Positions 1 to 13,330 of a stretch of 64,000 bases of DNA are shown one piece after another. The position numbers and the translations under genes are program-made. Where the stretch lies: NCBI GenBank assembly GCA_030549335.1, contig CM060194.1, forward strand, positions 74,064,077-74,128,076, read 5' to 3'. The notes under the pieces are model-generated. The model did no database searches, had not been told where the DNA came from, and saw only the letters and a list, made by a program, of their open reading frames with translations. The DNA comes from Pontederia crassipes (lineage: Eukaryota; Streptophyta; Magnoliopsida; Commelinales; Pontederiaceae). Within the stretch, counting starts at the first letter, position 1. Every line of letters begins with the position of its first letter.

Positions 1-51
<51 letters not shown>
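1..51. repeat. (ATT)n microsatellite
   Basis: A perfect ATT trinucleotide run opens the window, so its true left end is not visible. The same motif recurs near 10.56 kb. Confidence 0.95.
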
Positions 52-56
<5 letters not shown>

Positions 57-1949
57 GTTAAATGATGTAAAATTAAAAAATATGAAAAAATAGAAAACAA
101 GGAGAATATAATAAAAATATTCTTTATTTTGTACGAGAATGAGTGATTTTACATAATTCAAAATGATTTCATTGAAAACGAAATTTGATGACGTTATTCC
201 TATTACACATTGCGTTTGAATGTATTCTCAAGAATATCCAAATATTCTCCCCTTTATCCACGAAACAATCCATGCCAAAGTCTAACTAGAATTCCACTCT
301 CGTGGGATTTGAACTTTTGGGTTATGACAGGGGTTTATAATTCAAGAAATGATAACTGATTTTCTAGCCCTTGATTAGCTAGCGATGATGAAAAAGTGTG
401 CCTAATACAATCAGCAAATGGGTAACCACAAATCTGGAAGATATGTAATATGGAATAACCTTTAGACTTATATATTATAGATACGAAAATATGTGTACAG
501 TATTTCAATAATAATAATAATGCGCTTGTAATTTAATTGTATCATTCATACAGAAAAAAAATTACAGATATTTATTAACTTCAAAACAGAGCATTCACCT
601 GCACTGCACACGAAATTTGGTGATTTGTGACCACAACATGGGATGGATGCCAACAACTGGACAACGAAATTTGAGACCATTTGGCCGGTCTGTGGCTTTT
701 AATGCATCGTATTTGTCAAATAACACCTCGAATATAAAACGCATTTTTTCCTCTCTCGATATTTCTCTTGTCCTTGTGGTTTCAGCATATATAATTAAGA
801 TAATGAAACTATGGACAAGGAGAATTTATTACTTGCCTGCTCACTTGGTGCGAGCTGCTGTCTGTCTCTCACCACATCTCCTTTTCAAAGCCGTGAAATG
901 TGATGGCCATTCTTGCTGCAAGAAAGTTGATGGACCAATGCGATTAAATGCAAGCGGACGTCGGATATCTTGTTGTGTGACATGCACGCATCGTGCAATC
1001 CAACTCAAGATATATATTCTAACTTGTAAGATTTAGCAAGGATACTTTTATTGTTCTCTGTTATTGTTTTCTTTTTTATGACATTCTTAGTTCTACGTTA
1101 AATAATATGTTTTTATATATTACCAATGAACGAAGAATACGGAAACGAGCTGAAAAACAATAATTCGTAAATCATCTAAGCATACGGAAATGACAAGAAA
1201 AAAGTGACAATACTTCGGCCGTAGGAGAATAAGCCCCTTAATTTCACGATTTTATCAGCCTTAATTTCGAGATCTTAAACATGTGTAATGTGTACGTAAA
1301 CACACATGTATGTTTCAATGTTTGTATCTTTATTCCTAATCATGCATTTATAATAAGTCTAGAGACGGAGTCAGAATGAAATGTCGTGCAATTACACGAA
1401 TAAAAAATAATAATAAATTAATCCATTATAGTGAGGCCTAATCAACATTGCGTTTACCTAATGACAAAGTAAACTTAGCGCTAAATGTGAAAAAAAATGG
1501 TTGGAAACGAAGGTACGGTTTGTGGGGTTACACTGCGCAGTGATTAAGTATTTGAAGGATCGATGAACCCTAATACACCACACGAACACTAATTAGCATA
1601 ATACACGTCAATTACGCAAAAGACGCTGGAGGAACTAGGGACAGATTGGCTTAGACCTCTATAAAGGTTGGGAACGTGGGATTGAATTCTTCATTTATTT
1701 ACTTGTATCAACCCCTACCACTTCTAAAAGTAATCATAGCCTTAATAAGAAAACAACATTTGTGGCAGGGGTGCATCTTCATCCTCAAAAATCACCAACC
1801 AACGTAGGATAACAAATTTAGATTCTATATATGACGTCGGCAGAAGGGAAAGGTCGAATTGGATGATTCAACGTTCTAGACAGATCAATTGGAAGGTCCT
1901 TTGTAATGCCGATCGATAATTATACTACCAATTTATTTTGGGTTTTCAA
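52..1949. other. AT-rich intergenic DNA, nothing recognised
   Basis: No coding region with recognisable protein similarity, RNA gene or clear transposon end was seen. The longest open frame here (617-1036, plus) codes for a composition-driven peptide without a known motif and is not called as a gene. Confidence 0.5.
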
Positions 1950-2856
1950 CATGGTTATTAAAATCGGACCGGACCAGCCGGTTCAATCACGAACCGGCAG
2001 TTGGTCCGGTCCGAATTAATTTAAAAAATAGAATTGCAATTGAACCGGCCAAAAACCGGTTCAACCGATAAAAATTGGTTCAATCATTAAATCGAAAAAA
2101 ATTCGGTTCAACATTTAAATTGAAAAAAATTAGAAAAGAAAAGTAAAAAATAGGAAATAAAATGTTAGAAAGGAAGGTAAAAAATGAGAAAGTATTTGAA
2201 TTAAGAATAGGTAAAAATAAAAATGGAAACAAATGTGGGAAATCAATGTGGGAGAGGAATCAATGGAAATTAAAAGGAAAGTATTAAAATGAAAATAAAG
2301 AAGAAAATAAAAGGAGGTAAGTGTGATGTATGGAAAATTAATTTAATTTATTATCATCGCAAAATAGTATAAAATAATTAATATAGTATATCAATAATAA
2401 TAACTCATAGTTTTTATGAATATTAAAAATTTTAATATCTTTTTATTATAAAAAAAGTAAAAAAATGGGAATTAATGGGGAGAGAGGAATTAATGCAAAT
2501 AGAAAAATAAAAATATTAAAATGTAAGTAAAGAAAAAAATAAACATGAGAGTGATATATGTCAAAATTAATTAATATATTATCACCCTAAAATAGTATTG
2601 AAGAATAAAATAAAAGAATTAATATACTATATTAATAATAAAAATTCAAACTTGAACATTAATATTTAATTAAATATTTGTTTATTATATTTTACTATGA
2701 AGTATAAGCATTATATAATATTTATTATATATAATTATTTTAAATAATATTAATTTAATAAAATCCGATTGAACTCGGTTGAATTCGATCAAACCGGTCT
2801 AACCACGACCTAATTGGTCGTCCGGTTGAATGGTCGGTTCGGTTTTAATAACATTA
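1950..2856. mobile_element. hAT-like non-autonomous element, about 907 bp
   Basis: The ends form imperfect terminal inverted repeats: CATGGTTATTAAAATCGG at the left and, read on the minus strand, TAATGTTATTAAAACCG at the right. Both subterminal regions are packed with ACCGG/CCGGTT motifs, also in inverted orientation, while the middle is very AT-rich and non-coding. The flanks are GTTTTCAA (1942-1949) and TTTTTCAA (2857-2864), an 8-bp target duplication with one mismatch, as hAT transposases produce. No transposase coding sequence is visible, so this is a deletion derivative or MITE-like relative. A Mutator-like origin is possible but fits the duplication length less well. Confidence 0.65.
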
Positions 2857-4286
2857 TTTTTCAATCGTGTATGCATAACTCCAACAAATGAAAATCGACG
2901 AGTCATAATTAAACTAAGACAATGAATTGATGATATATCGTACAAGGATACAATGCTCCAAGTCAAAGAGTAATTTTCAAGCTTAGTGCATCATAATCTA
3001 TATTAATTATAACGGATGTTTAATGTCATGATTTTATATATGATCGATACTTCGATTCAAATCTCTCTATTATATCTTTATCTTATCAATCCTTTTGTAT
3101 ATCCATACACGAGTCTAATGTCTCTCCTATCCGATCTTCACTTTTCTTATCTAGGATTAATTTCTTAAACTTTTTGCATCTGTCCCTAATATATAAACTT
3201 ACAGTAGCATCCTTTAAAATATATCACGATTTTTCACTTTAATCCATCTCTCGTTAAGTTTCCCGTCATTGTTTACATTTTTTATTTGTTAAATGGCTAA
3301 ACTATCCTCCTAAAGTTTTTCATCATTGTTTAGTAAGTTAATAAATTAAAAAAATAAAAAAATTTAATAGAATATGACAGATGAATTAAAGTGAAAATCG
3401 CCTTCTAATTTAAGAAGATGATAAGTTCATATATTAAGAACATGCGAGAAAAATCACTATAGTTCACATGAGTTTTAAGAAATTAATCCCTTTTTAATTA
3501 AAGTTTTGCCATATTTTAATATGTCCCATGGGTGTAAACCCTAAACTTTCATACACCTTTAGATACTTCTAATTTTTTTTAAAAAAAAACTCATATTTTT
3601 TTTATAAAAAAATCCGCTTTGGATTCCATGCACACATTGAAGTACCGAACAATAGTTTCGACACGGAGATTGGTTGGCAGGCACACGAATCGTGCGATTA
3701 ATAATTTGCCTAGAAGACATCCAAATCTTTATTTAATAATTAATTAGTTAATTAATTAATAGAAAAGGAGATGGACAAAAAATTAATCTACTCAATGTTT
3801 GAGGTGCATTAACATGGCAGGCTCAGGCTGCATCCCATGTTGAACCTTTGCACGTGTGGAGAGGTCAGCGAGGAAACCGGACGTACGTGTGCATTGCTGT
3901 ACTTTCCACCGGCTTCCCCGGGACCTCACGTGCTTCCCGCACATGCTCCGTTTAGTAAAAAATTAAATCAAATACTTTTTATCCGATTAAAAATTGCTCA
4001 TTTGGGTACACTTAAAAAAGGGTAATTAAAAAAAAAAAAGAATGCGGACAAAAATTAAATTTGATAAGTCACATGTTTAATGTTATAGATCCATATATAT
4101 TTATATAACAATTGCTTAAATTTTTAAGATAAGTATTCTTTTTTTTACACATCGTTCTAAAAATAAAAAAATATAAGTGTTCTTTACTTCACCTTATTCT
4201 CTATCATCTCCATTATTAAATGTCAAGAGTGATAAACTATTTGAAAAATTTTAATTGTACTAATCTAATTTTTATCATATCCCTAA

Positions 4287-4294
<8 letters not shown>

Positions 4295-4323
<29 letters not shown>
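4295..4323. repeat. (TA)n microsatellite
   Basis: Uninterrupted TA dinucleotide run of about 29 bases. Confidence 0.9.
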
Positions 4324-4325
<2 letters not shown>

Positions 4326-4505
4326 AATTTTTATTTAACATTTAATTGAATATCAAATTTAACTATAATGGATGTTGGTAATTTTTTTATATATTTGATA
4401 TTGATAATAACAATTATATATCACCAACCGAATCTCACAAAAACATAAAAATGGAGGGGACACGTGGGACAGCTGGGAGTTATAACTAGTAGCATGGGGG
4501 CACTC

Positions 4506-4529
4506 GGGGGGGGGGGGGGGGGGGGGGGG
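4506..4529. repeat. Poly-G homopolymer, 24 bases
   Basis: Twenty-four consecutive G residues. Homopolymers this long are error-prone in sequencing, so the exact length is doubtful. Confidence 0.9.
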
Positions 4530-6640
4530 ACATAAGTACCACCGTTGCAAGAATTTTAAACAAGAAGCAACGTGATGATTAATATCTAATTAAGTTACAA
4601 GAGGCGACACCACAACCATACATTTATTTATGTAACGCATTCCATTGTCAATTATTATGTAGTTGATTATATCCAACTTGCACTTAACTCCCAACTTATT
4701 ATATCGAGCGATTTGATGGATGAGCTTTCCATGTGTTCCACCAAATTAATTAGTGACGACGGTTGTAAGCATCTCCCATACTCTAATTAATAATTTAAAT
4801 TAATGAACATTCCATGGAATACACAATCCGTAGCTAATTTATTAATTAACTACCTCATTATTTTATGAAAAAAAATAAAATATTTTTTTCTTAGCACTTA
4901 TGAGGCCTAGGTTTTCAACAATCCAATTCAAAGGTCTCATCACAGAAAATTTTCCTGGGTTCTTTTTATGTATTTAATATACGATTTGAAGATAGGGAAA
5001 ATATTTTATGAGTGTCACTTAAATTTATTTAAGAGAGGAAATGTTACTTTTATTCGAGAAACTAAAATAAGTTCATTTTTATATAAAAAAATTATGCTTT
5101 TTCTTTTTTAAAAAAATAAGCCATTTTCATTCACCGGCTAATTTTGAGTTACCAAACAAAACTTTTTTTTTTGGAAAAAATACTTCATAAAAAATTGATT
5201 GGGATAAATAATGCTTATAAATATTAAATATAAAACATATATTCAATTTTATACCCAAACAAATGAACATGGATAAACTGTAAATGAGTGACATATATAG
5301 AGACTAAAGTTCCATTAAAAAGGTTTAAATTATTTATCTTCTTTTTTTCATAGAGACCCAAAAGCTTAATACAAGAGAAAAAGATTGACAATTAAGAGAT
5401 ATACAAATTTTCACCGGTGAAATTAAAATCAAGATCTTCTCTTGTGTGTGAGAGTATGCCCCTATATCACTCACAATGTCTCTATCTTCTTTTAACTTTT
5501 TTAATAATAAAATCGACCATTTAGTAGTCTACAAATTTATGGCTATTTAATCAGGAGTCTAATAAGATGGGTGATATATGAATTATATATATTTTTCTTT
5601 GTCAAACGATTAGAAAAGAGGAGAACGGAGCAGGAATAAACCCAAGTCCAAAAACCAGCATTGTTCATATAATTTAAGCGATAACTAATTCAATTATGAG
5701 AGTGAGAGTACGAAAATTTTGAAATTATTGAAAAATATTCAAAGTCCAACTCAAGATCTCTCCCGTTTGGCAGAACGGGTTAAGAAAAAATTGGTTCCAT
5801 GTTCTCACCGTAAGAACACCCAAATCCACATGGAGACCACCAACACACAAAAAACCTCAATTTCATCTTACACTCTTAAAATTAACTGTTTGACAAAAAG
5901 AAACGAGAATAACACTCCTAATTCCTGTGCTTAAAGTTGACATGACACAATAAACCAAACTTTAACGATCCTAAATATTCATATTTCAACTTCTTCTGAA
6001 AAAAAGAGACCTTTTTTTCTATATTCGATATAATCCCTCTTTACCCAACTTCAAACTACTAAATTAACTTTTGAACGAATCACTAGTTTGTCATCAATAG
6101 TAATAATATTATTCGTAATTTTGAATATGACTAAGAATCACGTTGAAATCATTGATAGATATTTGGATAACTTCAAGGAACATGTGTAGACTTAACAAGA
6201 ATATATGTATCTATCTATCTACCCAATCCATAGATAGGGGATCAAACTTTACGAGGAAAGGTGGCAATTATCATGAGCATGGAAATTACGAGGAGGTTTC
6301 CTCGAACAGATGCATTGAGAGGGCAATACAATTCAGATTCCATATATAATGTGATGGGGCATATATACATCGCCTAGCATAAACAGAGTACATCAATTAT
6401 TCAGACAAGTAAATAGTAAACGTTTCAGAGACCGCACGACGTGACGTTTTTTTTTTTTTCTCTCTTTTGGTGGCGTTCCTTTAAATATCCAAGGGATCCT
6501 GCCGAGAAGATAATTGACGGCTGCACAAACGAAACTATTTTAGAAAACTATTGATGATGTGAATCATTCGGTAAGTAATTTCTTTTTGCTTTTGTGAATA
6601 TATAAAAAAGATTTAAACTAAGACAGTGTTTGAATTGTAA

Positions 6641-7310
6641 ACTTTCCGTTAGTTTTCGGGAACATAGAAAAATTTAGATGAGATGTTTGAATGAAAAGTA
6701 TAATGGTGAGAATTTAAAAAATTAATTTGATAGGTAAATTTTAATGGGTGTTTGGATAGAAAGGAAGAATTAATTATATAAATTATTATTTTATAAAATA
6801 TAAAATTACATTAAATATTATGTATTTATGTAATTAAAATAATTATTTATGAAAAATATTTATATTAATATTACATTTTATAATTTACAAAAAATTATGC
6901 TAATATTATAATTCATAATTTAAAATAATAATAATAATATATAATCTATTATTTTCATGTGTTATTAATATCATAATATTATTTTAATATTATAATATGA
7001 GAATTTATTTTATAAGCTGATTGATAATATACTAATAAATAAAATATTATAATTGATTATTATTTAAGATAATATAAAAAGAGTTTAATAAATAATATTA
7101 ACATTAAATAGTAATTAATAATATTTTACGAATTAAAATATAATAAAAATTGAAAGAAAATATAATAAGAAAAATAAAAAAAATGGCTGCTTGAACTTGG
7201 GAGAACTTTGGTTCTCCCTTCTCGTCACGTGATAAGATTTCAGGTGTTTCAATGAACTAACTGAAACTTGAGCAAGTTTTTGCTCAAGTTTCGACACTTA
7301 AACATATCCC
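6641..7310. other. Very AT-rich stretch ending in three short hairpins
   Basis: Extremely AT-rich DNA without coding potential. Its right side (about 7195-7295) holds three closely spaced palindromes: GGGAGAAC..GTTCTCCC, GTTTCA..TGAAAC and AAACTTGAGCAA..TTGCTCAAGTTT. They could mark the end of a decayed DNA element, but no matching left end was found. Confidence 0.4.
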
Positions 7311-7414
7311 AAGAGTCTCATTAACGTGTGAATTATTAGACAATGACAATGTAATTTTGAAATAATTTAGTGGCAAATTTAATTTCATGAAATTGAAAAG
7401 TTCGAAAGAGCTTA

Positions 7415-9007
7415 TGTAACACTCCGACTTTTTTTTCAAATTAAAAATTAATTTTCGTAATTAAAATAAATCTAAATTTTAAGAGTTTAATGAGTGGATA
7501 AAAGAAGAAGATAAGATAAGTTTGAACGAGAATAAACATATTATTAGGTGAAGAGGTAGGAAAAGATGATTCCAAATTAGATTAGAGTTGAAGTTATAAT
7601 GGGATTAGGGATTTAAAATTTAATTTCACTCTAACAAGAAGTTTAAGATATAAAGGAGTCCTAATGAGAGTTAAGATAAGAGTTTTATGTCCAAAAAAAA
7701 ATAGAAGATAAAATAATAATATTTTGTTATTTCATTACAAAAATTAAAAGATAAGAATAATAATTATTAATTTAATTTCGAAATTCAGTAATAATTATGT
7801 TTAGAAGAGATAAAATAAAAAAAAAAGATAGTTAGAAGAGGATTAGAGATAAAGTTTGTTGAAGAATTGAATTACGACTCCTAATGAGGTTGAAATGAGG
7901 AGTTTTAGGGATAAAAATAATTCATGAAATAAAATAATAATTATTATTATTTAAAAATAAAAAACTCAAGAAATAGTTATATTAATTATTTATTTAAATT
8001 CAAAAAATTATGGAAAATAAAAAATAAATTATAGATAAGAAGTATGGATAGAAGTTCTAATTAAATTAGCAATTGGGAAACTCTACCTATAAATAGGACC
8101 CCAAAGGGTCTCCTCCAACACATCCATCTATTCTCTCTACTTGAGTTTTTCTTTTATCTTTGGGCTATGTTTTCTTCTAGCTCAGTGTGCGTGAGCGGGA
8201 GTTCCGACCGGCCATCAAATTTTGGATCTACCCTTTGTCCAAGGACGTCGGCCTTGTGGTTAGTCGTTGTCGGATCTCATCGAAAAACGTGCTCCAAGTC
8301 TCGAGTTTCAAGTAGTCTAAAATAGTTGAGATACATAAGATTTTGGATTCATTTTTTAATATGATTTCTTAATGAAATAGTTAAGATAATAGATGAGTTA
8401 GGATTCGTACGTGTTCTCCTATTTCATGAATACTTTCATAAAGTTTTTATATCAAACGAAGTACTGTACCAAAAGTTATGATTAATTAAAGTCTCGAAAA
8501 AATATCATCGGAGTTCCCACAACCGGAACCTCGACCCGCGTAGAGATGAACCCGGCCCGAGTTCATCTGTATAGTTGAGACCCAGCGCGGCGTCGCTCTG
8601 AATCTGACTCAGATTCGGAGTGAACCTGGCCCGGATTTATGGAAGCTCGACTCGGGCTCTACCTTGATCGAACTCGAGCATTGGATCATTTTCTCGACAA
8701 CTTGGCCTGCATTGGATTCATACTCGATCCAGACAAGCGAACATCACCGTAGAGGATGATGAGGTTAGTGAATCCGGCTCGAGCTACCTCTGTGCTAGAA
8801 ATAAGATGAGAGCACAATATCGAGAACCCGACCCCAAGTCTCGGTGAGCACATCGAGTTCAGCCACAACCCGGCTCGGGTTTGATGGTATCGGGCCTGGA
8901 TTTATATATCATATAAGAAGTTATTTTATTGTTAATTGTTATGATGTGCAATGATTATTTTACTTTTGTGATAATAATGCTTAACAAAGAACAGTAAGGA
9001 TGTTATA
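7415..9007. mobile_element. Probable degenerate solo LTR (Ty3/gypsy, chromovirus-like), fossil
   Basis: The block starts with TGTAACACTCCGAC and ends near GGATGTTATA, resembling the TGTAACACCCC...GGTGTTACA ends common in plant chromoviral LTRs. Inside is an LTR-like core promoter, CTATAAATAGGACCCC near 8087, followed by more GC-rich DNA. No internal region or second LTR is adjacent, which suggests recombination to a solo LTR. No convincing target duplication is visible, so the boundaries are approximate. It looks old and non-functional. Confidence 0.4.
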
Positions 9008-9028
9008 AAAGATGTAAAATAGGGCTTT

Positions 9029-9234
9029 TTGGTACGGCTTGTCATGGAATCGAATCGTATAGAAAAAAATGAAGGTGAATATTAATAGTTCAACCACCCA
9101 AATCTTTATTGTGGGATAAATAAAAGTCCCACACCTCTTTATTGGATCCGTCATTGCCCTACTTGGGTGGTTGAGCTATTAATATTCACCTTCATTTTTT
9201 CTATACGATTCAATTCCATGACAAGCCGTACCAA
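9029..9234. mobile_element. Fold-back MITE, about 206 bp
   Basis: Nearly the whole element is one inverted repeat. The left arm begins TTGGTACGGCTTGTCATGG and is mirrored by the right arm ending CCATGACAAGCCGTACCAA. Arms of about 75-80 bases differ at only a few sites and enclose a spacer of about 50 bases. No coding capacity. No clear target duplication was found, so the superfamily is unassigned. High arm identity suggests a fairly recent insertion, 22 bases right of the proposed solo LTR. Confidence 0.8.
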
Positions 9235-10144
9235 CCGTCCTGATTTGATCCACCTTGATCATGCAAGTCGAGCTCGCATTAGGATAACACATATAAATGT
9301 TTTATGAATTGTTTAAAGTAAAAGATGTAGTGAAAAGAATAAAATTGAAAGAACAAAAAAGAAGAATCGAAATAAACAAAAAAGAACATGATAGAAAAAA
9401 TAAAGAATAGAAAGAACTGAACCAAAAAGAGGAAAGTACCAAAATGAAAAAATAATTGAACCAAATCGATAGTATACTTTTCTCATACTGAAAGGTTGCC
9501 TATTTTTGTTAAATCTTTCTATCGATTTATATTATCTTATGTACTAAGTATTTTATACTCATTAAAATTTTATTTTTCATGTGTTTAAATCTCGCATATA
9601 ATTAAACCGACATGGACATGGATGGAGGCGTGTGCAGATAGAGATATTCATGATGATGCAGTTGCACATGAGATAGATGTATACTTTATATTATTTTATT
9701 TTCTTTTACTTGTTACTCTCATATAATAAAATGAATGGGAGGATCATTTTAAAAATAATAAATATGTTAGTTTTCGCACTTTTATCTAATTGATTAATAT
9801 TAGTTAATTATTAGTTTGTTTTATTATTTCTTTATGAATTATGTGAAAATTCAACGGATAAGGATGTAATATAGGTAACATCGACTGAAATAAATCCAAA
9901 TGTCACGTAAAAAGATGATGAAATTTAACGTTACAACTTAAAAATAAGTAGCACGTTGATGTCGATTCAGCTCCACTACGCCTTTTGTTGTGCTCAAACG
10001 CACGAGACAATTTGAGGCGAGCAGTACATTTTGCGCGTTTGCACGCTCGATCGATGTGCATGCATCCACATTAATACTTTGATATGAATTGGATATTAAA
10101 GGAAGGTTAATTGAATCATCTTTATTTCAAAGGTACGCTAAGGA
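9235..10144. other. AT-rich intergenic DNA, nothing recognised
   Basis: No gene, RNA gene or transposon end is supported. The minus-strand open frame at 9279-9464 is a low-complexity Phe/Leu-rich string. Confidence 0.5.
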
Positions 10145-10510
10145 TGTATTTATTTGTTCGATATCAGGTTTTGATAAAAAAAAGTATTTCTTTTCATTTT
10201 ATTTAATCCTTTCGTTCATTTCTGTTATATTTTTATTTATTTAATTTTATTTTTTCATTTATGAAAAGACTAAATCATTCCTTTCTTTATAACACATCAA
10301 ATAATAAATAAAAAAATTTCGTTGGGCAGGTCGCTCCCCTCCAATTCTACCAAAAAAATTAGTGTTTTAGTATATTTTATTTATTATTTGATATGTTATG
10401 AAAAGATGAGTAATTTAGTTTTTTTATAAATAAAAAAATAAAATTAATAGAAAATATAACAAAGTGAAAAAATCATACTTTATGAATCTAAAAAACAAGT
10501 TTATAAGTTA
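10145..10510. mobile_element. Fold-back MITE-like element, about 360 bp
   Basis: Two arms of about 140 bases (roughly 10165-10315 and 10365-10505) are imperfect inverted copies. For example CATCAAATAATAAATAAA in the left arm pairs with TTTATTTATTATTTGATATG in the right. They flank a short GC-richer spacer near 10325-10355. No coding sequence. Ends are approximate because the outer arms have diverged. Confidence 0.6.
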
Positions 10511-10555
10511 AAGTTAGATTAGAAAAATCGTAATAATTTAGAAAAATAACTCTAA

Positions 10556-10630
<75 letters not shown>
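10556..10630. repeat. (ATT)n microsatellite
   Basis: About 25 uninterrupted ATT/TTA units, next to the right arm of the fold-back element. Confidence 0.95.
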
Positions 10631-13330
10631 TGCGTCGTATATATACATGTACTCTGACCGGTCGGGATCAAAAGTGAAATTGTCGGAGGGTCCGAAGCGC
10701 ATGCATGCTGCAAATGTAATTAGTTATGCTCACGCAAAAATTTTAAAACTTTGTTTTATTTAATATGATTTATATAATGGATGATCTAGCAATTAGACAC
10801 TTTCTCATGGAAAATAAAGAGTATGTGTGTGTGAAAAAAAAATTTGTGGAGCCCATATGTTATGTACATCATATTAAATAATATTCTAGATGGAAACGAA
10901 TTTATTCCGTGCCTCCGCTAATTGAAAAGTAGTAATGGTCGTTTAATTTGTGCCATGTTAATGAATTATATATTCACATTGTTGATAAAAAATAATTTAT
11001 AATTGAGTCTAATTAATTCGATTAATTCATCCCGTGTTGTATACATAACATTCGCTAACAAAAAAAATATTAATTTTTTTAGAAAATTGAACTTCAGAAA
11101 TTACTTAAATGAAAAAGAGCAATTGATAATTGATTAATTTATTTCATCTTTATAAGAACATAAATGTACCAAGAAGTGGAAGAATGAAAAAAAAAACATA
11201 CAAGCTTACGTGTCCGATATTGTTTCGTGCGGACTTTTTGGTGTGGGAAAATGCGAACACATCACGGCTCTAATTTACTAATTATTATATGACCGAACGA
11301 TGGGATAACATATAAGATAAAATGTTGAGAAATTGCACATGTACCTTTAAAGAGGCTAATCTATAGAGTGGGGCGTTGCCCCTACAACCCTCTATAAACT
11401 CATTTAAAGTGTTAATAAAAATGTTTTAGGTTTAAAATTAGGATCATCACTTCTTATTAATAAAACTGATAATTTAATAAACAATAAAAATATCAAAAGA
11501 CGGAGGGAGGGCAAGGGTGGTGCTACCCTCTGTATTTTTGTATTCTTAAATCCTTTGATTAAATCATCATAGTTGTGAAAGTGAATAAGAGACAAAAAAT
11601 GTTATCCATCACCATTTGCCTTAAAAGTCATTTGAAATATTAAAAATAATTTAACACGACGATATGACTATTTATCCGAAAAATAAGAGGAATTAAAAAT
11701 GATAAATTTATAGTTGAAAAAATAATAATAAATAAAGTGTTAAAATGGAATAACACTTGGGAATTGGGATACTCAACTCTGTTTCCAACATTTTGAATAA
11801 TTTAATATCATAAAATATGACAAAAAATGTTTTATTTCAGAGTCTAAACAAAAGAGCATAATAATATCTTTCCTAATGGCATTAGGTGTGATACATTTCT
11901 ATTAATAAATTATATATGTTAAATCAAACTTGATTATAGCAAAACTGTGTCATTCTGAAAAAAATAATGTCACATCATTTGTTGTCATATGGCATTTTCC
12001 CTTTGTTGTGGGTACGTAAGTACACCAGCACTTAAAAGTTGAAACGTTAATAATATTACATCAAAGAAACCGGTCTAGATGCCAATACATATTAGGTAAT
12101 TAAGGCATCTTCCCTAGCAACACCTAGTGAATTAACTCGACACAAATATCCAATCATATTAAACATTTTGATCAAATGTTAATCCTAAACAGTTAATTAT
12201 CCCTTTGGCCAACCAAAAAAGAATTTTTTTAGCAAAAAACAAGGGGGGAGATGAGAAAGCCAAAGGCAATCCGGCCAAAGCAAGTAGAGTGAATCTAGAA
12301 ACAGGTTAAGATTAATGAGAATATATTCTGCAACCACATGATGCTGATCAGAGAATACAATTCAATAATTCCACATCATATGTTAAGCATGGCAAAAAGT
12401 CTGAGATATATAGCATATGCTGTCTTGTCCATCATGCACACATCAGTGATCGATAGCACAAAATCATATATACTATCAGGATTAAATGCTTATTCACACA
12501 AATGTGTATCTTAATTCCATCCGTTCGTTTAGAAGTACGCACCTATTTATAGCTTGAGATTTTTGGTCTTGAATAATAATTTATTCTTTGACCAAAGTAT
12601 TGACTTCAAGATTCGAAGTTGAGATTATTAACATTCAATTTTTGTTTCGAACTCAATTTTATTATCAATTGATCACAGTGATTATGCAATATAATTAATT
12701 GGATTAGAGGGCACAGACATTTGTTGAAATTTAATGTGCTATCACCCCTCAGGACTTATTTCACTTTGTTAGTAACTTAGTTTAGAATTGGTTTAATTAA
12801 ACTGATGATTAACCATTATTTAATCTCAATTCATAAATTTAATGTCAATAATTGTTTCTGCAAATATTACATGCTAGAAAATATAAAAACTAAGATTTTA
12901 GGTAATAATAATATTATCATACTTATCATTACACTTGAATTATATTAATATTAATACATTAATATATATAGTCTTAATTAGCGGCTCAATTAATATAAAT
13001 ATATTAAATACGTTAAAGTGAAAACCCGAGGCTATCATATCATTGTAACTTTTTATATATGATGATAGGTAATTACCATTAATTAAGGGGGCATTTAGCA
13101 TAAATATATTATCACAGAAAAAAATATAAAACTGAAAAAAAAAATTAGTGCCCCTCTCGAATACAAGGTGTCGCCCTTGTTTAACTATGTTTGAATTCTT
13201 AATTTTTGACTTTGATATTATGTTAAAATTTAAATGTAATTTTATATTCATAACATCATTAATTAATTTATGGAAAATATCCCACAAGATCGAACTCCTG
13301 TGTACATGTATAGTAGCCAATATTATTATT
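10631..13330. other. AT-rich intergenic DNA, nothing recognised
   Basis: No open frame with recognisable homology and no clear transposon ends. Minus-strand frames at 11404-11595 and 12940-13320 are biased in composition and lack motifs. Confidence 0.5.

Larger units (their letters stand above)
2857..6640. other. AT-rich intergenic DNA with simple repeats
   Basis: Contains a TA dinucleotide run (about 4295-4323) and a 24-base G run (4506-4529). The short open frames around 3.8, 4.4, 5.7 and 6.1 kb have no recognisable motif. No gene or RNA gene is supported. Confidence 0.5.

Noticed and set aside
290-340. tRNA-like T-arm (minus strand GTTCAAATCCCACGAG)
   Set aside because: No matching acceptor, D or anticodon arms could be assembled around it.
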